NCBI GenBank assembly: GCA_014874235.1
Contig: JACWAC010000028.1
Coordinates: 1-11,791 of the forward strand
Direction of reading: 5' to 3'
Source: Thermoplasmatales archaeon
GTDB lineage: Archaea > Thermoplasmatota > Thermoplasmata > Thermoplasmatales > GCA-001856825
DNA length: 11,791 nt
The position numbers and the translations under genes are program-made. The notes beneath the pieces were generated by a model. That model saw nothing but the letters and a program-made list of their open reading frames with translations, ran no database searches and was not told where the DNA came from. The first letter of the stretch is position 1. Each line of letters opens with the position of its first letter. Shown one piece after another: positions 6,270 through 11,791 of this stretch.

Positions 6270-6710
6270 TCATTTCCGCAGTAGCTTTCCTGCAAGATTT
6301 TCGAGTTCCTCCCTGGAGGCCTTATGAGACCTTGAAAACCACCAGCTCTGAAATTCAACATCGTCTCCGGTTCTTCTCGGGAGGACATGGACGTGAAAAT
6401 GATAAATTGTCTGCCCTGCAGGCCTACCGGTAGCGTGCATTATGTTGATTCCTTCAGCTCCCAGATTCTTCCTCATGAGGTTGCTCACTTCCTGTGCGAC
6501 TTTCATTACCTCTCCCAGCGATTCTTCCGAAACATCTGAGATATCAACATAATGGTCATTAGGTATCACCAGAGTGTGCCCTTCGAATAATGGATGTATG
6601 TCGAGAAATGCAGACACCCTGCTGTTCCTGTACAAAAAAGTGGCTTCCTCTTTGCCATCGAGGATCCTGCAAAAAATGCAGTTATCTGGGTGCCCACCTA
6701 AGTCGTTCAA
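6270..6710 (-). CDS. HIT (histidine triad) family nucleotide hydrolase, first copy
   Basis: A 146-residue HINT-like protein. HIT enzymes cleave nucleoside 5'-phosphoramidates, AMP-lysine or similar adenylates in the cytoplasm. The triad is H104-F-H106-V-H108 inside YHFHVHVLPR, preceded by GRPAGQTI. A zinc site is indicated by C11 and C14 (CIFCRI), with H53 and H104 in ligand positions. The central block FLDIHPLFEGHTLVIPNDHY is typical. The C-terminal tail after residue 115 (FQSWWFSRSHKASREELENL) is longer than in minimal HINT proteins. The start is a TTG at 6710, chosen because no ATG comes before the zinc motif and a TATA-like box lies about 25 nt upstream. The natural substrate cannot be deduced. 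It is divergent from msrB. Confidence 0.88.
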   Translation of the reverse strand: MNDLGGHPDNCIFCRILDGKEEATFLYRNSRVSAFLDIHPLFEGHTLVIPNDHYVDISDVSEESLGEVMKVAQEVSNLMRKNLGAEGINIMHATGRPAGQTIYHFHVHVLPRRTGDDVEFQSWWFSRSHKASREELENLAGKLLRK

Positions 6711-6731
6711 TATAATACTTATTTTCGCAGC

Positions 6732-6739
6732 ATTTAAAG
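6732..6739 (-). promoter_or_regulatory. TATA-like box for the first HIT gene
   Basis: Minus-strand CTTTAAAT, centred about 25 nt before the TTG at 6710. It supports a leaderless mRNA starting on a TTG codon. Confidence 0.5.
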
Positions 6740-6820
6740 TCTTTTTGCTTTTTATTCATGCGGACACAATTAGAACTCCACAGGAATAACAGACGAGTAA
6801 TTAATGGACAGACAATATGT

Positions 6821-6829
6821 TTTTATTTA
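6821..6829 (+). promoter_or_regulatory. TATA-like box for the msrB-msrA operon
   Basis: TTTTATTTA is centred 24 nt before the ATG of msrB at 6849. No ribosome site lies between, so a leaderless message is likely. Confidence 0.5.
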
Positions 6830-6848
6830 AACTACTGCTAATTAGATA

Positions 6849-7232
6849 ATGAACAAAAATGAACCCTACAGCAAACTCACTAAGGAGGAAGAGAGGGTAA
6901 TAATCTTTGGAGGAACGGAATCTCCTTTCACGGGAGAGTATTACAATCACTTTGAGAGGGGAACTTATGTCTGCAGAAGATGCGGGAGTCCACTTTACAG
7001 GTCGGGCAACAAGTTTCATTCTGAGTGTGGGTGGCCAAGCTTTGACGATGAGATTGAAGGTGCTGTCAGGAAACTCAAAGACGGTGATGGACAAAGAACG
7101 GAAATCAAGTGTGCAAAATGTGATGCCCATTTGGGGCACGTATTTTATGGAGAAAGGTTCACCCCTAAGAACACAAGACACTGCGTCAACTCTATCTCCA
7201 TGAAGTTCATTCCGGAAGAGGATCTAAAATGA
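6849..7232 (+). CDS. msrB: Peptide-methionine (R)-S-oxide reductase MsrB
   Basis: A 127-residue cytoplasmic enzyme that reduces methionine-R-sulfoxide in oxidised proteins. The family core is complete: GTESPFTGEYYNHFERGTYVC (22-42), the zinc pairs C42/C45 (CRRC) and C88/C91 (CAKC), SECGWPSF (58-65) with C60 placed as resolving cysteine, and HLGHVF (94-99). The end RHCVNSISMKF (110-120) holds the catalytic C112; the usual order is R-Y/F-C-x-NS, so His111 is a mild variation. Reduction would need a thioredoxin-like partner, and none is encoded in this window. The stop overlaps the msrA start (ATGA), so the two stereospecific reductases are made together. Confidence 0.96.
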   Translation: MNKNEPYSKLTKEEERVIIFGGTESPFTGEYYNHFERGTYVCRRCGSPLYRSGNKFHSECGWPSFDDEIEGAVRKLKDGDGQRTEIKCAKCDAHLGHVFYGERFTPKNTRHCVNSISMKFIPEEDLK

Positions 7233-7759
7233 CAAAATCCATAGTTCTTGGTGGAGGATGTTTCTGGTGTACCGAGGCGGTCTTTTCTGTTATCGAGGGA
7301 GTCGTATCAACGCAGCCGGGTTATTCTGGTGGAACGGTTCAAAATCCATCTTATGAGATGGTCTGCGAAGGCAACACGGGCCATGCAGAAGTCACAAGAG
7401 TGGAATATGAACAGGATGCAATTGCTCTCAAAGAACTCCTAGATATCTTTTTCACTATGCACGATCCGACTTCGCTGAACAGGCAGGGAGAGGACTATGG
7501 TGAACAGTACAGATCGGTGATATTCTTCGACAACGAAGAAGACGAGGCAACTATAAGAAGAGCGGTCGACGAGGTGCAAAAAAAATACTCAAAGAAAGTC
7601 GTCACTGTGGTCGAACCACTAAAGAATTTCTATCCAGCCGAGACGTACCACAAAGATTACTTCAGTAAGAATCCAAAGACACTCTATTGCTCTGCAGTAA
7701 TAAGACCAAAGGTCGACAAGGTCAAGCACGCCTACGCAAAGATGGTAGTCAAACTTTAA
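7229..7759 (+). CDS. msrA: Peptide-methionine (S)-S-oxide reductase MsrA
   Basis: A 176-residue enzyme that reduces methionine-S-sulfoxide, complementing MsrB. The catalytic GGGCFWC motif is at residues 8-14 with nucleophile C11. Further marks are QPGYSGG (29-35), GHAEVTRVEY (51-60), HDPTSLNRQGEDYGEQYRS (78-96) and FYPAETYHKDYF (134-145), with the Glu, Tyr and Asp residues that polarise the sulfoxide. C14 and C154 (LYCSAVI) are candidates for the resolving cysteine. The length suits the stand-alone form. It overlaps msrB by four bases with no promoter of its own. Shortly after the stop, a run of five T (7781-7785) may end transcription. Confidence 0.96.
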   Translation: MTKSIVLGGGCFWCTEAVFSVIEGVVSTQPGYSGGTVQNPSYEMVCEGNTGHAEVTRVEYEQDAIALKELLDIFFTMHDPTSLNRQGEDYGEQYRSVIFFDNEEDEATIRRAVDEVQKKYSKKVVTVVEPLKNFYPAETYHKDYFSKNPKTLYCSAVIRPKVDKVKHAYAKMVVKL

Positions 7760-7780
7760 AGAGTCCTGCAGTAACTAAAG

Positions 7781-7785
7781 TTTTT
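7781..7785 (+). terminator. Possible T-tract terminator after msrA
   Basis: A run of five T about 22 bases past the msrA stop, in the gap before the convergent TIM-barrel gene. Euryarchaeal RNA polymerase often terminates at T-tracts, but this one is short. Confidence 0.25.
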
Positions 7786-7859
7786 ATAACTCTCCATGTC
7801 CCAACAGAAGTAATCAATTCTTGAATTAGCTCTGTACGAAAACGATAAGTCGAAGTGCC

Positions 7860-8873
7860 CTATTGTGCTAGAGGCTTAACCGTCTTACCTATCTTCTTAA
7901 GAATGCTTCTTTCAAATATTACTTTCATGTAGAGAGCATCGTGCTCAAGCAGTGGAGAGAAAGAGATAAGAGTGATCTCGTCATCAAAATCTGCTAGCGC
8001 ATCTGCAAACGGCTCAAACTTGAGATTTCCTTTCTTGATGGGCGTAATTCTGTACTCGTTTTGGTCAAGAAATTCAACGCCAGAAAATTCGAAGTATAAT
8101 GGTCTCTTTTTCTTCTTGGTCTCCGCAATTATATCGGAGAATTCCTCCTGCTCTGTGGGAGTGTTCTTCTTTGAAGAATAAATGTGAGAGACGTTTGTAA
8201 CAGTAGTAATATTCTTCACGCTGCCTAGAAGATGATCTATCTCCGATTCGCTACCAGTGACTTCAGCCTTCCCGGAGTTCTCTATGCACAACTTTGTCTT
8301 GATTTTGAGGGCAGCGAGCTTTTCTGCGATTTGTTTCAAAGATGACGCGGTCTTTGTCAGGCTCTTCTTTCTCTCCGTGGAAGCCAGTCCAAGGTGAGTG
8401 ATAAGATACTGGGAGTCCAGGGCATCGGCAATCACGCCACCCCAGATGGTGTGCTGTATCGAATCGATGATCATTCTTTCTTCATTTGCGAAGTCCACAT
8501 AGTAAGGGGTGTGGAGCGATATCTTTACGTCCAGTTCCTTTGCAACATCCCTTGCGAGGCTGAGCTCCTTATAGTCCCTGGCCATGCTCCAGAACAGTTC
8601 TGTACCTATGTCATCCTCCTCGATTTCCGTGTTCAACCCAACCGACTTGTACTTCCCATCTTCGTCGCTTCTCAAAAGGTCAACGAGGAGCATTTCGTCG
8701 AGGTCTTTTGGCTTCATGCCGACAAAATCTCGCATTTCGCGCTCCTGTGTGCTAATCCTGAAAAGCTGAATTTCGAGATAGTTCAACCCCAGCTGAAAGG
8801 TATTTTCCACAGCATCTTTAACTGTCCTGCCTTTAGAACCAAGAGGAATGCCTGCAATTCCGAACCTATACAT
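7860..8873 (-). CDS. Endonuclease IV-like (xylose isomerase-like) TIM-barrel protein
   Basis: A 337-residue protein of the AP endonuclease family 2 superfamily. By eye alignment to E. coli endonuclease IV, three metal ligands are in place: H121 (SLHTPYY), H160 (THLGLAS) and E198 (CIENSGK). H230 (NVSHIYSS) matches the fourth histidine, but the neighbouring Asp is N227. The second half of the site looks replaced: FEFSG (261-265) where HLND is expected, YRITPIKKGN (274-283) in place of DRHxxLGEGN, and ISFSP where LET is expected. A long insertion (about 60-105) separates the first strand from the second. So fold and relationship are fairly clear, but nuclease activity is doubtful. The ATG at 8873 is preferred because MYRFGIAGIPLG is the first barrel strand and a TATA-like box lies 29 nt upstream; a TTG at 8996 would add 41 unconserved residues. 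Confidence 0.75.
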   Translation of the reverse strand: MYRFGIAGIPLGSKGRTVKDAVENTFQLGLNYLEIQLFRISTQEREMRDFVGMKPKDLDEMLLVDLLRSDEDGKYKSVGLNTEIEEDDIGTELFWSMARDYKELSLARDVAKELDVKISLHTPYYVDFANEERMIIDSIQHTIWGGVIADALDSQYLITHLGLASTERKKSLTKTASSLKQIAEKLAALKIKTKLCIENSGKAEVTGSESEIDHLLGSVKNITTVTNVSHIYSSKKNTPTEQEEFSDIIAETKKKKRPLYFEFSGVEFLDQNEYRITPIKKGNLKFEPFADALADFDDEITLISFSPLLEHDALYMKVIFERSILKKIGKTVKPLAQ

Positions 8874-8897
8874 TCGCTTATCCTTATAAAAGAGAGG

Positions 8898-8906
8898 TAA
8901 TAAAAC
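8898..8906 (-). promoter_or_regulatory. TATA-like box for the TIM-barrel gene
   Basis: Minus-strand GTTTTATTA, about 29 nt before the ATG at 8873, suggests its own promoter and a leader of at most a few bases. It lies after the end of the upstream HIT gene. Confidence 0.4.
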
Positions 8907-9002
8907 CTTGTGAATATTGCGGGAGTTCTTGATGTCCGAACATACGGATTGCGTATCTTCTTGAAAATTCTGCAAACAATCGTTCAGGTTTTTCAATATA
9001 CT

Positions 9003-9431
9003 TCAGGGAGTTAACCTAGACCTTATCTCATTCCCAACTGGGCCCAGCTCACTCAGGTCAACCCTCACTCTCTTTCTGGCCATGGCCTCGAGCGCCCGGT
9101 TGTATGAGTCGTCGTAGCGAGGTATTATATGGACATGGTAGTGGAATATGGTTTGACCTGCGTGCTCTCCATTGTTCTGAACGACATTGATTCCAAGAGG
9201 ATGATAGATCTGGTTGATTGTGGTTGACACGAGTCTTGCGACCCGGTGTATCTCATAAAGGGATTCATCATCTATGTCATAAAGGTTATCAAAGTGTTCC
9301 TTAGCGATTACCAGAGAATGACCCTTGGAAATTGGCCGGTTATCCAGGAAGCACATGGCAAGATTTGATTCATAGATAATATCGGCCGCAATCCGATGAT
9401 TTGAAATATTACAAAACTGGCAGTTTTCCAT
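9003..9431 (-). CDS. HIT (histidine triad) family protein, second copy
   Basis: A 142-residue HINT-like protein, counted from the ATG at 9431. The triad is H97-Y-H99-V-H101 in FHYHVHIIPRYDD, preceded by NNGEHAGQTI. Zinc ligands C4 and C7 (CQFC) lie at the very start, with H46 (KEHF) further in. The frame extends 14 residues upstream to 9473, but the ATG at 9431 puts CxxC at the usual place and has a TATA-like box 24 nt ahead, so the shorter form is chosen. It differs clearly from the other HIT protein at 6270-6710 in its central region and tail (RALEAMARKRVRVDL), so it is an old paralogue rather than a recent copy. It lies 129 bases upstream of the endonuclease IV-like gene on the same strand. 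The substrate is unknown. Confidence 0.9.
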   Translation of the reverse strand: MENCQFCNISNHRIAADIIYESNLAMCFLDNRPISKGHSLVIAKEHFDNLYDIDDESLYEIHRVARLVSTTINQIYHPLGINVVQNNGEHAGQTIFHYHVHIIPRYDDSYNRALEAMARKRVRVDLSELGPVGNEIRSRLTP

Positions 9432-9451
9432 CGAACTCAAATAGATCGCAC

Positions 9452-9459
9452 AATATAAC
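9452..9459 (-). promoter_or_regulatory. TATA-like box for the second HIT gene
   Basis: Minus-strand GTTATATT, centred 24 nt before the ATG at 9431. It decides that start over the longer reading frame, since the box would lie inside the longer coding sequence. Confidence 0.5.
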
Positions 9460-9508
9460 TGTTTGAATTCCAAGGACTTCTTCTCTGATATCTAGGGCCG
9501 CGCGACTA

Positions 9509-10675
9509 TCAAAGATTTGTTTCACCTTTCGCAGTCAGGGAAAGAAGTGGAATCAACAGAATACCGAAGACGCCCAGTATCACCCAGCCATAGGCTGGTC
9601 CTATCCTCTCTGTTAAGATGGTAAACGCGTAAGGTGAGAAGGAACCAAATGCAATACCAACGAAGTTCACGAAAGAGAGAGAGAACGGGATCATCGTCTG
9701 ATCCTTTATGTATGGCATGGAAAGCACATAAAGAGCTGAGAAGCCAGATTGTACAGCAAATCCGCATATTGCAACCACGATCACAAGCAAAGGAAGACTC
9801 GTTGAAAACGGCAGCGCTATGAAGGCTAGACCACTCACAATCAAAGTTACGTAAGTGAATGGTCTTCTCTGGTGCCGGTTAGAAAGGAAGTATCCACCCA
9901 CGACACCTCCCAGGAAACCTATCATCAGGAACAGCCCGCCGACTAGTCCTGAATATGTGGACGATATATTCAGATATTTCTCACCGAAGTAAACCAGGAA
10001 TTGTCCACCTACAGTCTCCTCAAACATTGCTCCAAGTGTACCGAATGCCAAGAGCCACAGGTACTTGTTTTTAATGATAGTGAACATTTTGGTCGTGAAA
10101 CCTGTGGATTCGGCTTTGTGTTCAAATCCGCCTCGCAGAACGACGAGATTCTCCAGAGCGACTGCCAGCATTAAAATCCCTCCAGCGATCAGTCCGAAAC
10201 GCCACCCTATCCCACTGTCAACGAACACCCATCCGAAAGCACCTGCGCCAGCCCCAAGTCCAAACACTCCATTGTAAATGCCAACCTGTTTTGGATACGA
10301 CTCAGGAGGGGAGATGTCCTTTAGAATGGCCAAGCCCGGAGAGAAGAAAAATGCTGAACCCCAACCAGCAACAAATCTGGCAAATGAGAGATCAAGCAGG
10401 TTTTGGGAAAGTCCGGACGCTACTGCCCCCAATCCAAGCATCAATAACCCAATGAATGCGACTTTCCTGGAGCCTATTCGGGAGGCGATGGCACCTCCAA
10501 CCATCTGAAATGCGGCCAACCCAACGTAAAAGAAAGCTGTTGCTATTCCAAGCTGGACTAGGCTTAACCCCAGGTCAGAAGAAATATAGCTGAGGCTAGG
10601 AGCCATGTCAAACCAGCTGAGTGCATAAACTGCCCTCGCAAAATTAACAGATGTCGCTTTGAACAAGTACCCCAA
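9509..10675 (-). CDS. Major facilitator superfamily transporter
   Basis: A 388-residue integral membrane protein, rich in hydrophobic helices in two halves, typical of 12-helix MFS permeases. The loop after helix 2 reads GGAIASRIGSRKVAFIG, a version of motif A (usually G-x-x-x-D-x-x-G-R-R/K) with the Asp missing. Helix 4 has FARFVAGWGSAFFFSPG, and helix 5 shows GIYNGVFGLGAGAGAFGW, the glycine-rich motif C-like region. A long cytoplasmic loop (about FEHKAESTGFTTKMFTIIKN) divides the halves. The TTG at 10675 is used because a stop (TAG) lies five codons upstream in frame and the next ATG is at codon 24; a GGGGG tract 8 nt before may act as ribosome site. The N-terminus leaves almost nothing before helix 1. 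The substrate cannot be told. It stands alone, divergent from rubrerythrin. Confidence 0.88.
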   Translation of the reverse strand: MGYLFKATSVNFARAVYALSWFDMAPSLSYISSDLGLSLVQLGIATAFFYVGLAAFQMVGGAIASRIGSRKVAFIGLLMLGLGAVASGLSQNLLDLSFARFVAGWGSAFFFSPGLAILKDISPPESYPKQVGIYNGVFGLGAGAGAFGWVFVDSGIGWRFGLIAGGILMLAVALENLVVLRGGFEHKAESTGFTTKMFTIIKNKYLWLLAFGTLGAMFEETVGGQFLVYFGEKYLNISSTYSGLVGGLFLMIGFLGGVVGGYFLSNRHQRRPFTYVTLIVSGLAFIALPFSTSLPLLVIVVAICGFAVQSGFSALYVLSMPYIKDQTMIPFSLSFVNFVGIAFGSFSPYAFTILTERIGPAYGWVILGVFGILLIPLLSLTAKGETNL

Positions 10676-10726
10676 CGTTGTTTCCCCCTAAATTCGAGGG
10701 TCAATAGCTTTCGATTTCTCTCTATT

Positions 10727-10745
10727 GAAAGAAGGGGACCTTCCT
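10727..10745. repeat. Imperfect inverted repeat in the MFS-rubrerythrin gap
   Basis: GAAGG and CCTTC pair across a 3-base loop, and flanking AAA and TTT pair if one base bulges. It lies in the 201-base gap between the divergent MFS and rubrerythrin genes, upstream of both. It may be a regulator site, but a repeat this short can arise by chance. Nothing else stands out in the gap apart from the rubrerythrin TATA box. Confidence 0.2.
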
Positions 10746-10848
10746 TTGGAACGAGTACCGGAAATCATACTCCAGAATATCTGCACATGGGGAAATTCCT
10801 ATTAGAATAAGAGCATTATCCACCAGATTTAGAACCTGAAATTGGTAG

Positions 10849-10857
10849 ATATTAATA
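10849..10857 (+). promoter_or_regulatory. TATA-like box for rubrerythrin
   Basis: ATATTAATA is centred 24 nt before the GTG at 10877 and 33 nt before the ATG at 10886. The first spacing fits a leaderless GTG start, the second a 9-nt leader. Confidence 0.45.
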
Positions 10858-10876
10858 GCCGAATTGTGATACTAAT

Positions 10877-11389
10877 GTGACCTATATGAGAATTATGACA
10901 GAGAAGAATTTGCAGGAAGCATTCTGTGGTGAAAGCAAGGCTGCAATGAAGTATTCAATATATTCTGAAGTTGCTGACAGAAACGGCTTTCCCAACGTCT
11001 CCAAATTATTCAAAGCAATTGCATACGCAGAAACAGTTCATGCGACCAACCATTATCAAAATCTTGGGATGATAAAGAGCACATCTGGTAATCTTGAAGA
11101 CGCAATAGAAGGGGAGCACTACGAAGTCAACGAAATGTACCCCGTCTTCAACGAAGTGGCAAAGTTCCAAAATGAGAGAGGTGCTGAAGTATCTACCAAG
11201 TATGCACTGGAAGCCGAAAAGATACACGAAAGTCTTTACAAGAGTGCGCTTAAAAGCGTGAGTGAGAAAAAGGACATCAAACCGAGCGACATTTTCATCT
11301 GCCCAGTGTGCGGTTACACGGTGACCGGTGAGGCGCCCGAAAAGTGTCCTGTCTGTGGGACAAAGGGAACGAAGTTTAAGAAGTTCTGA
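10877..11389 (+). CDS. rbr: Rubrerythrin
   Basis: A 170-residue non-haem iron protein that reduces hydrogen peroxide in the cytoplasm. The ferritin-like four-helix domain shows E19 in CGESKAAMKY, E52-x-x-H55 (AETVH), acidic residues around 79-86, and E114-x-x-H117 (AEKIH), the di-iron ligands. The C-terminal rubredoxin-like domain has CPVC (142-145) and CPVC (157-160), a one-iron site that feeds electrons to the di-iron centre. Both domains look intact and in the usual order. The GTG at 10877 fits leaderless spacing; ATG at 10886 or 10895 (MTEKNL, the usual family start) are alternatives. The stop codon directly abuts the stop of the convergent small gene. No partner NADH:rubredoxin reductase is present in the window. 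Confidence 0.95.
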   Translation: MTYMRIMTEKNLQEAFCGESKAAMKYSIYSEVADRNGFPNVSKLFKAIAYAETVHATNHYQNLGMIKSTSGNLEDAIEGEHYEVNEMYPVFNEVAKFQNERGAEVSTKYALEAEKIHESLYKSALKSVSEKKDIKPSDIFICPVCGYTVTGEAPEKCPVCGTKGTKFKKF

Positions 11390-11602
11390 TCAGCTACCGT
11401 CTCTCCCTTTCAAGCTTTCATCCTCTAACAAAAGTTCGCCTAGCAAATCCCTCACTCTCCATTCGAGAGTGGTAGGCGTAGTTACAGCAACAATCGTGTT
11501 ATCTCCTAATCCGGTAGAATTCAGGGTTGTCAAGAATTTGGCGTATTCATTCTTGTCAAAATTATGGAGTATCACAATTTTCTTCTCATCGTAGGTTGAC
11601 AT
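11390..11602 (-). CDS. Small DUF3783-like protein
   Basis: A 70-residue protein with no known function. It has an opening strand (KKIVILHNFDKNEYAKFL), a central TIVAVTTPTTLEWRVRDLLGELL segment and an acidic-to-basic tail. The AVTxxTxxW-x-V-x-x-LL-x-EL pattern resembles DUF3783 proteins of bacteria and archaea; this is from memory of the family and is only moderately sure. No cysteine pair, membrane segment or signal peptide is present. It is convergent with rubrerythrin, with their stop codons back to back in TGATCA. No strong TATA box is seen upstream of the ATG at 11602. Confidence 0.65.
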   Translation of the reverse strand: MSTYDEKKIVILHNFDKNEYAKFLTTLNSTGLGDNTIVAVTTPTTLEWRVRDLLGELLLEDESLKGRDGS

Positions 11603-11674
11603 GATTACTCAATGAGGTGGTGAAATTTGACACATTTGGTCAGGAAATGAGTGAAGATACTTTATGCGAACGAA

Positions 11675-11683
11675 TTTTTAAAG
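11675..11683 (+). promoter_or_regulatory. TATA-like box for the gene at the right edge
   Basis: TTTTTAAAG is centred 24 nt before the ATG at 11703. It selects that ATG over the one at 11689, which meets a stop after eight codons. Confidence 0.45.
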
Positions 11684-11702
11684 TTGTAATGGATGTACAG
11701 GC

Positions 11703-11791
11703 ATGGAAAGGATAAGCAGGCGGGTCGCTGAGTATCTGTCCTCGAATCCGTGCGCTATGGACTCACTCCAGTCGGGAATCGTAAACTACTC
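11703..11791 (+). CDS. Start of an unidentified protein gene (cut by window edge)
   Basis: An open frame of 29 full codons runs to the right edge, beginning MERISRRVAEYLSSNPCAMD and continuing through a SGIVNY stretch. The pattern of a short helix, a proline, another helix and GIVNYS resembles the N-terminus of archaeal predicted amino-acid-metabolism regulators, in which a small helical domain comes before an ACT-like domain. The fragment is too short to be sure. The TATA-like box at leaderless spacing supports it as a real gene. It points away from the convergent small gene at 11390-11602, about 100 bases to its left. Confidence 0.6.
   Translation, partial: MERISRRVAEYLSSNPCAMDSLQSGIVNY

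Noticed and set aside
6801..7181. A minus-strand open frame of 126 codons
   Set aside because: It is antisense to msrB, whose catalytic and zinc residues are complete.
8394..8900. A plus-strand open frame of 168 codons with several cysteines
   Set aside because: It is antisense to the TIM-barrel gene, whose strands and metal residues are recognisable. The shadow shows no domain pattern.
8874..8996. N-terminal extension of the TIM-barrel protein from a TTG at 8996
   Set aside because: The 41 extra residues look unstructured, no ribosome site precedes the TTG, and a TATA-like box fits the ATG at 8873.
10110..10130. A TTCAAATCC stretch like the T-loop of a tRNA
   Set aside because: It lies in the MFS coding sequence, and no matching stems or anticodon arm surround it.
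1..11791. Possible mobile elements, CRISPR arrays or a defence island
   Set aside because: No transposase, integrase, direct-repeat array or defence-type domain was seen. Nearly all the space is filled by conserved housekeeping genes.

Overview
This is a stretch of archaeal chromosome, most probably euryarchaeal and plausibly from the Thermoplasmata. The call rests on archaeal or eukaryote-type information genes (PCNA sliding clamp, RNA polymerase subunit Rpo7, Spt4, ribosomal proteins S24e and S27ae), an archaeal GTP-dependent dephospho-CoA kinase, and many genes with a TATA-like box about 23-26 nt upstream of the start codon and no Shine-Dalgarno site, the layout of leaderless archaeal transcripts. 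The lineage within the archaea is inferred from overall protein character, not from a database search.

Layout: (1) 1-593, minus: the N-terminal two thirds of a SIS-domain sugar-phosphate isomerase, probably bifunctional phosphoglucose/phosphomannose isomerase, running off the left edge. (2) 668-2106, plus: two overlapping family 2 glycosyltransferases, the second resembling dolichyl-phosphate sugar synthases. (3) 2087-4678, minus: the PCNA gene, then upstream of it a tightly overlapping information-processing operon, transcribed rpo7 - spt4 - dephospho-CoA kinase - rps24e - rps27ae. The 51-residue S27ae gene (2974-3129) is short and easily missed. (4) 4786-6710, minus: a class II fumarase/aspartase-family lyase and a HIT protein. 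(5) 6849-7759, plus: msrB and msrA with an overlapping start and stop. (6) 7860-9431, minus: an endonuclease IV-like TIM-barrel protein and a second HIT protein. (7) 9509-10675, minus: an MFS transporter. (8) 10877-11389, plus: rubrerythrin, meeting tail to tail a small DUF3783-like gene (11390-11602, minus). (9) 11703-11791, plus: the first codons of a gene cut by the right edge.

Functional themes: sugar-phosphate conversion next to glycosyl transfer to lipid or surface acceptors (1-2), replication, transcription and translation coupled with CoA synthesis (3), central metabolism (4), and repair of oxidised methionine plus peroxide removal (5 and 8). No mobile element, CRISPR array, tRNA or rRNA was seen, and no intergenic gap exceeds about 200 bases. 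Most of the window is ordinary conserved chromosome. The least ordinary item is the endonuclease IV-like protein, which appears to keep only part of the metal site. I see no convincing sign of a wholly new multigene system.
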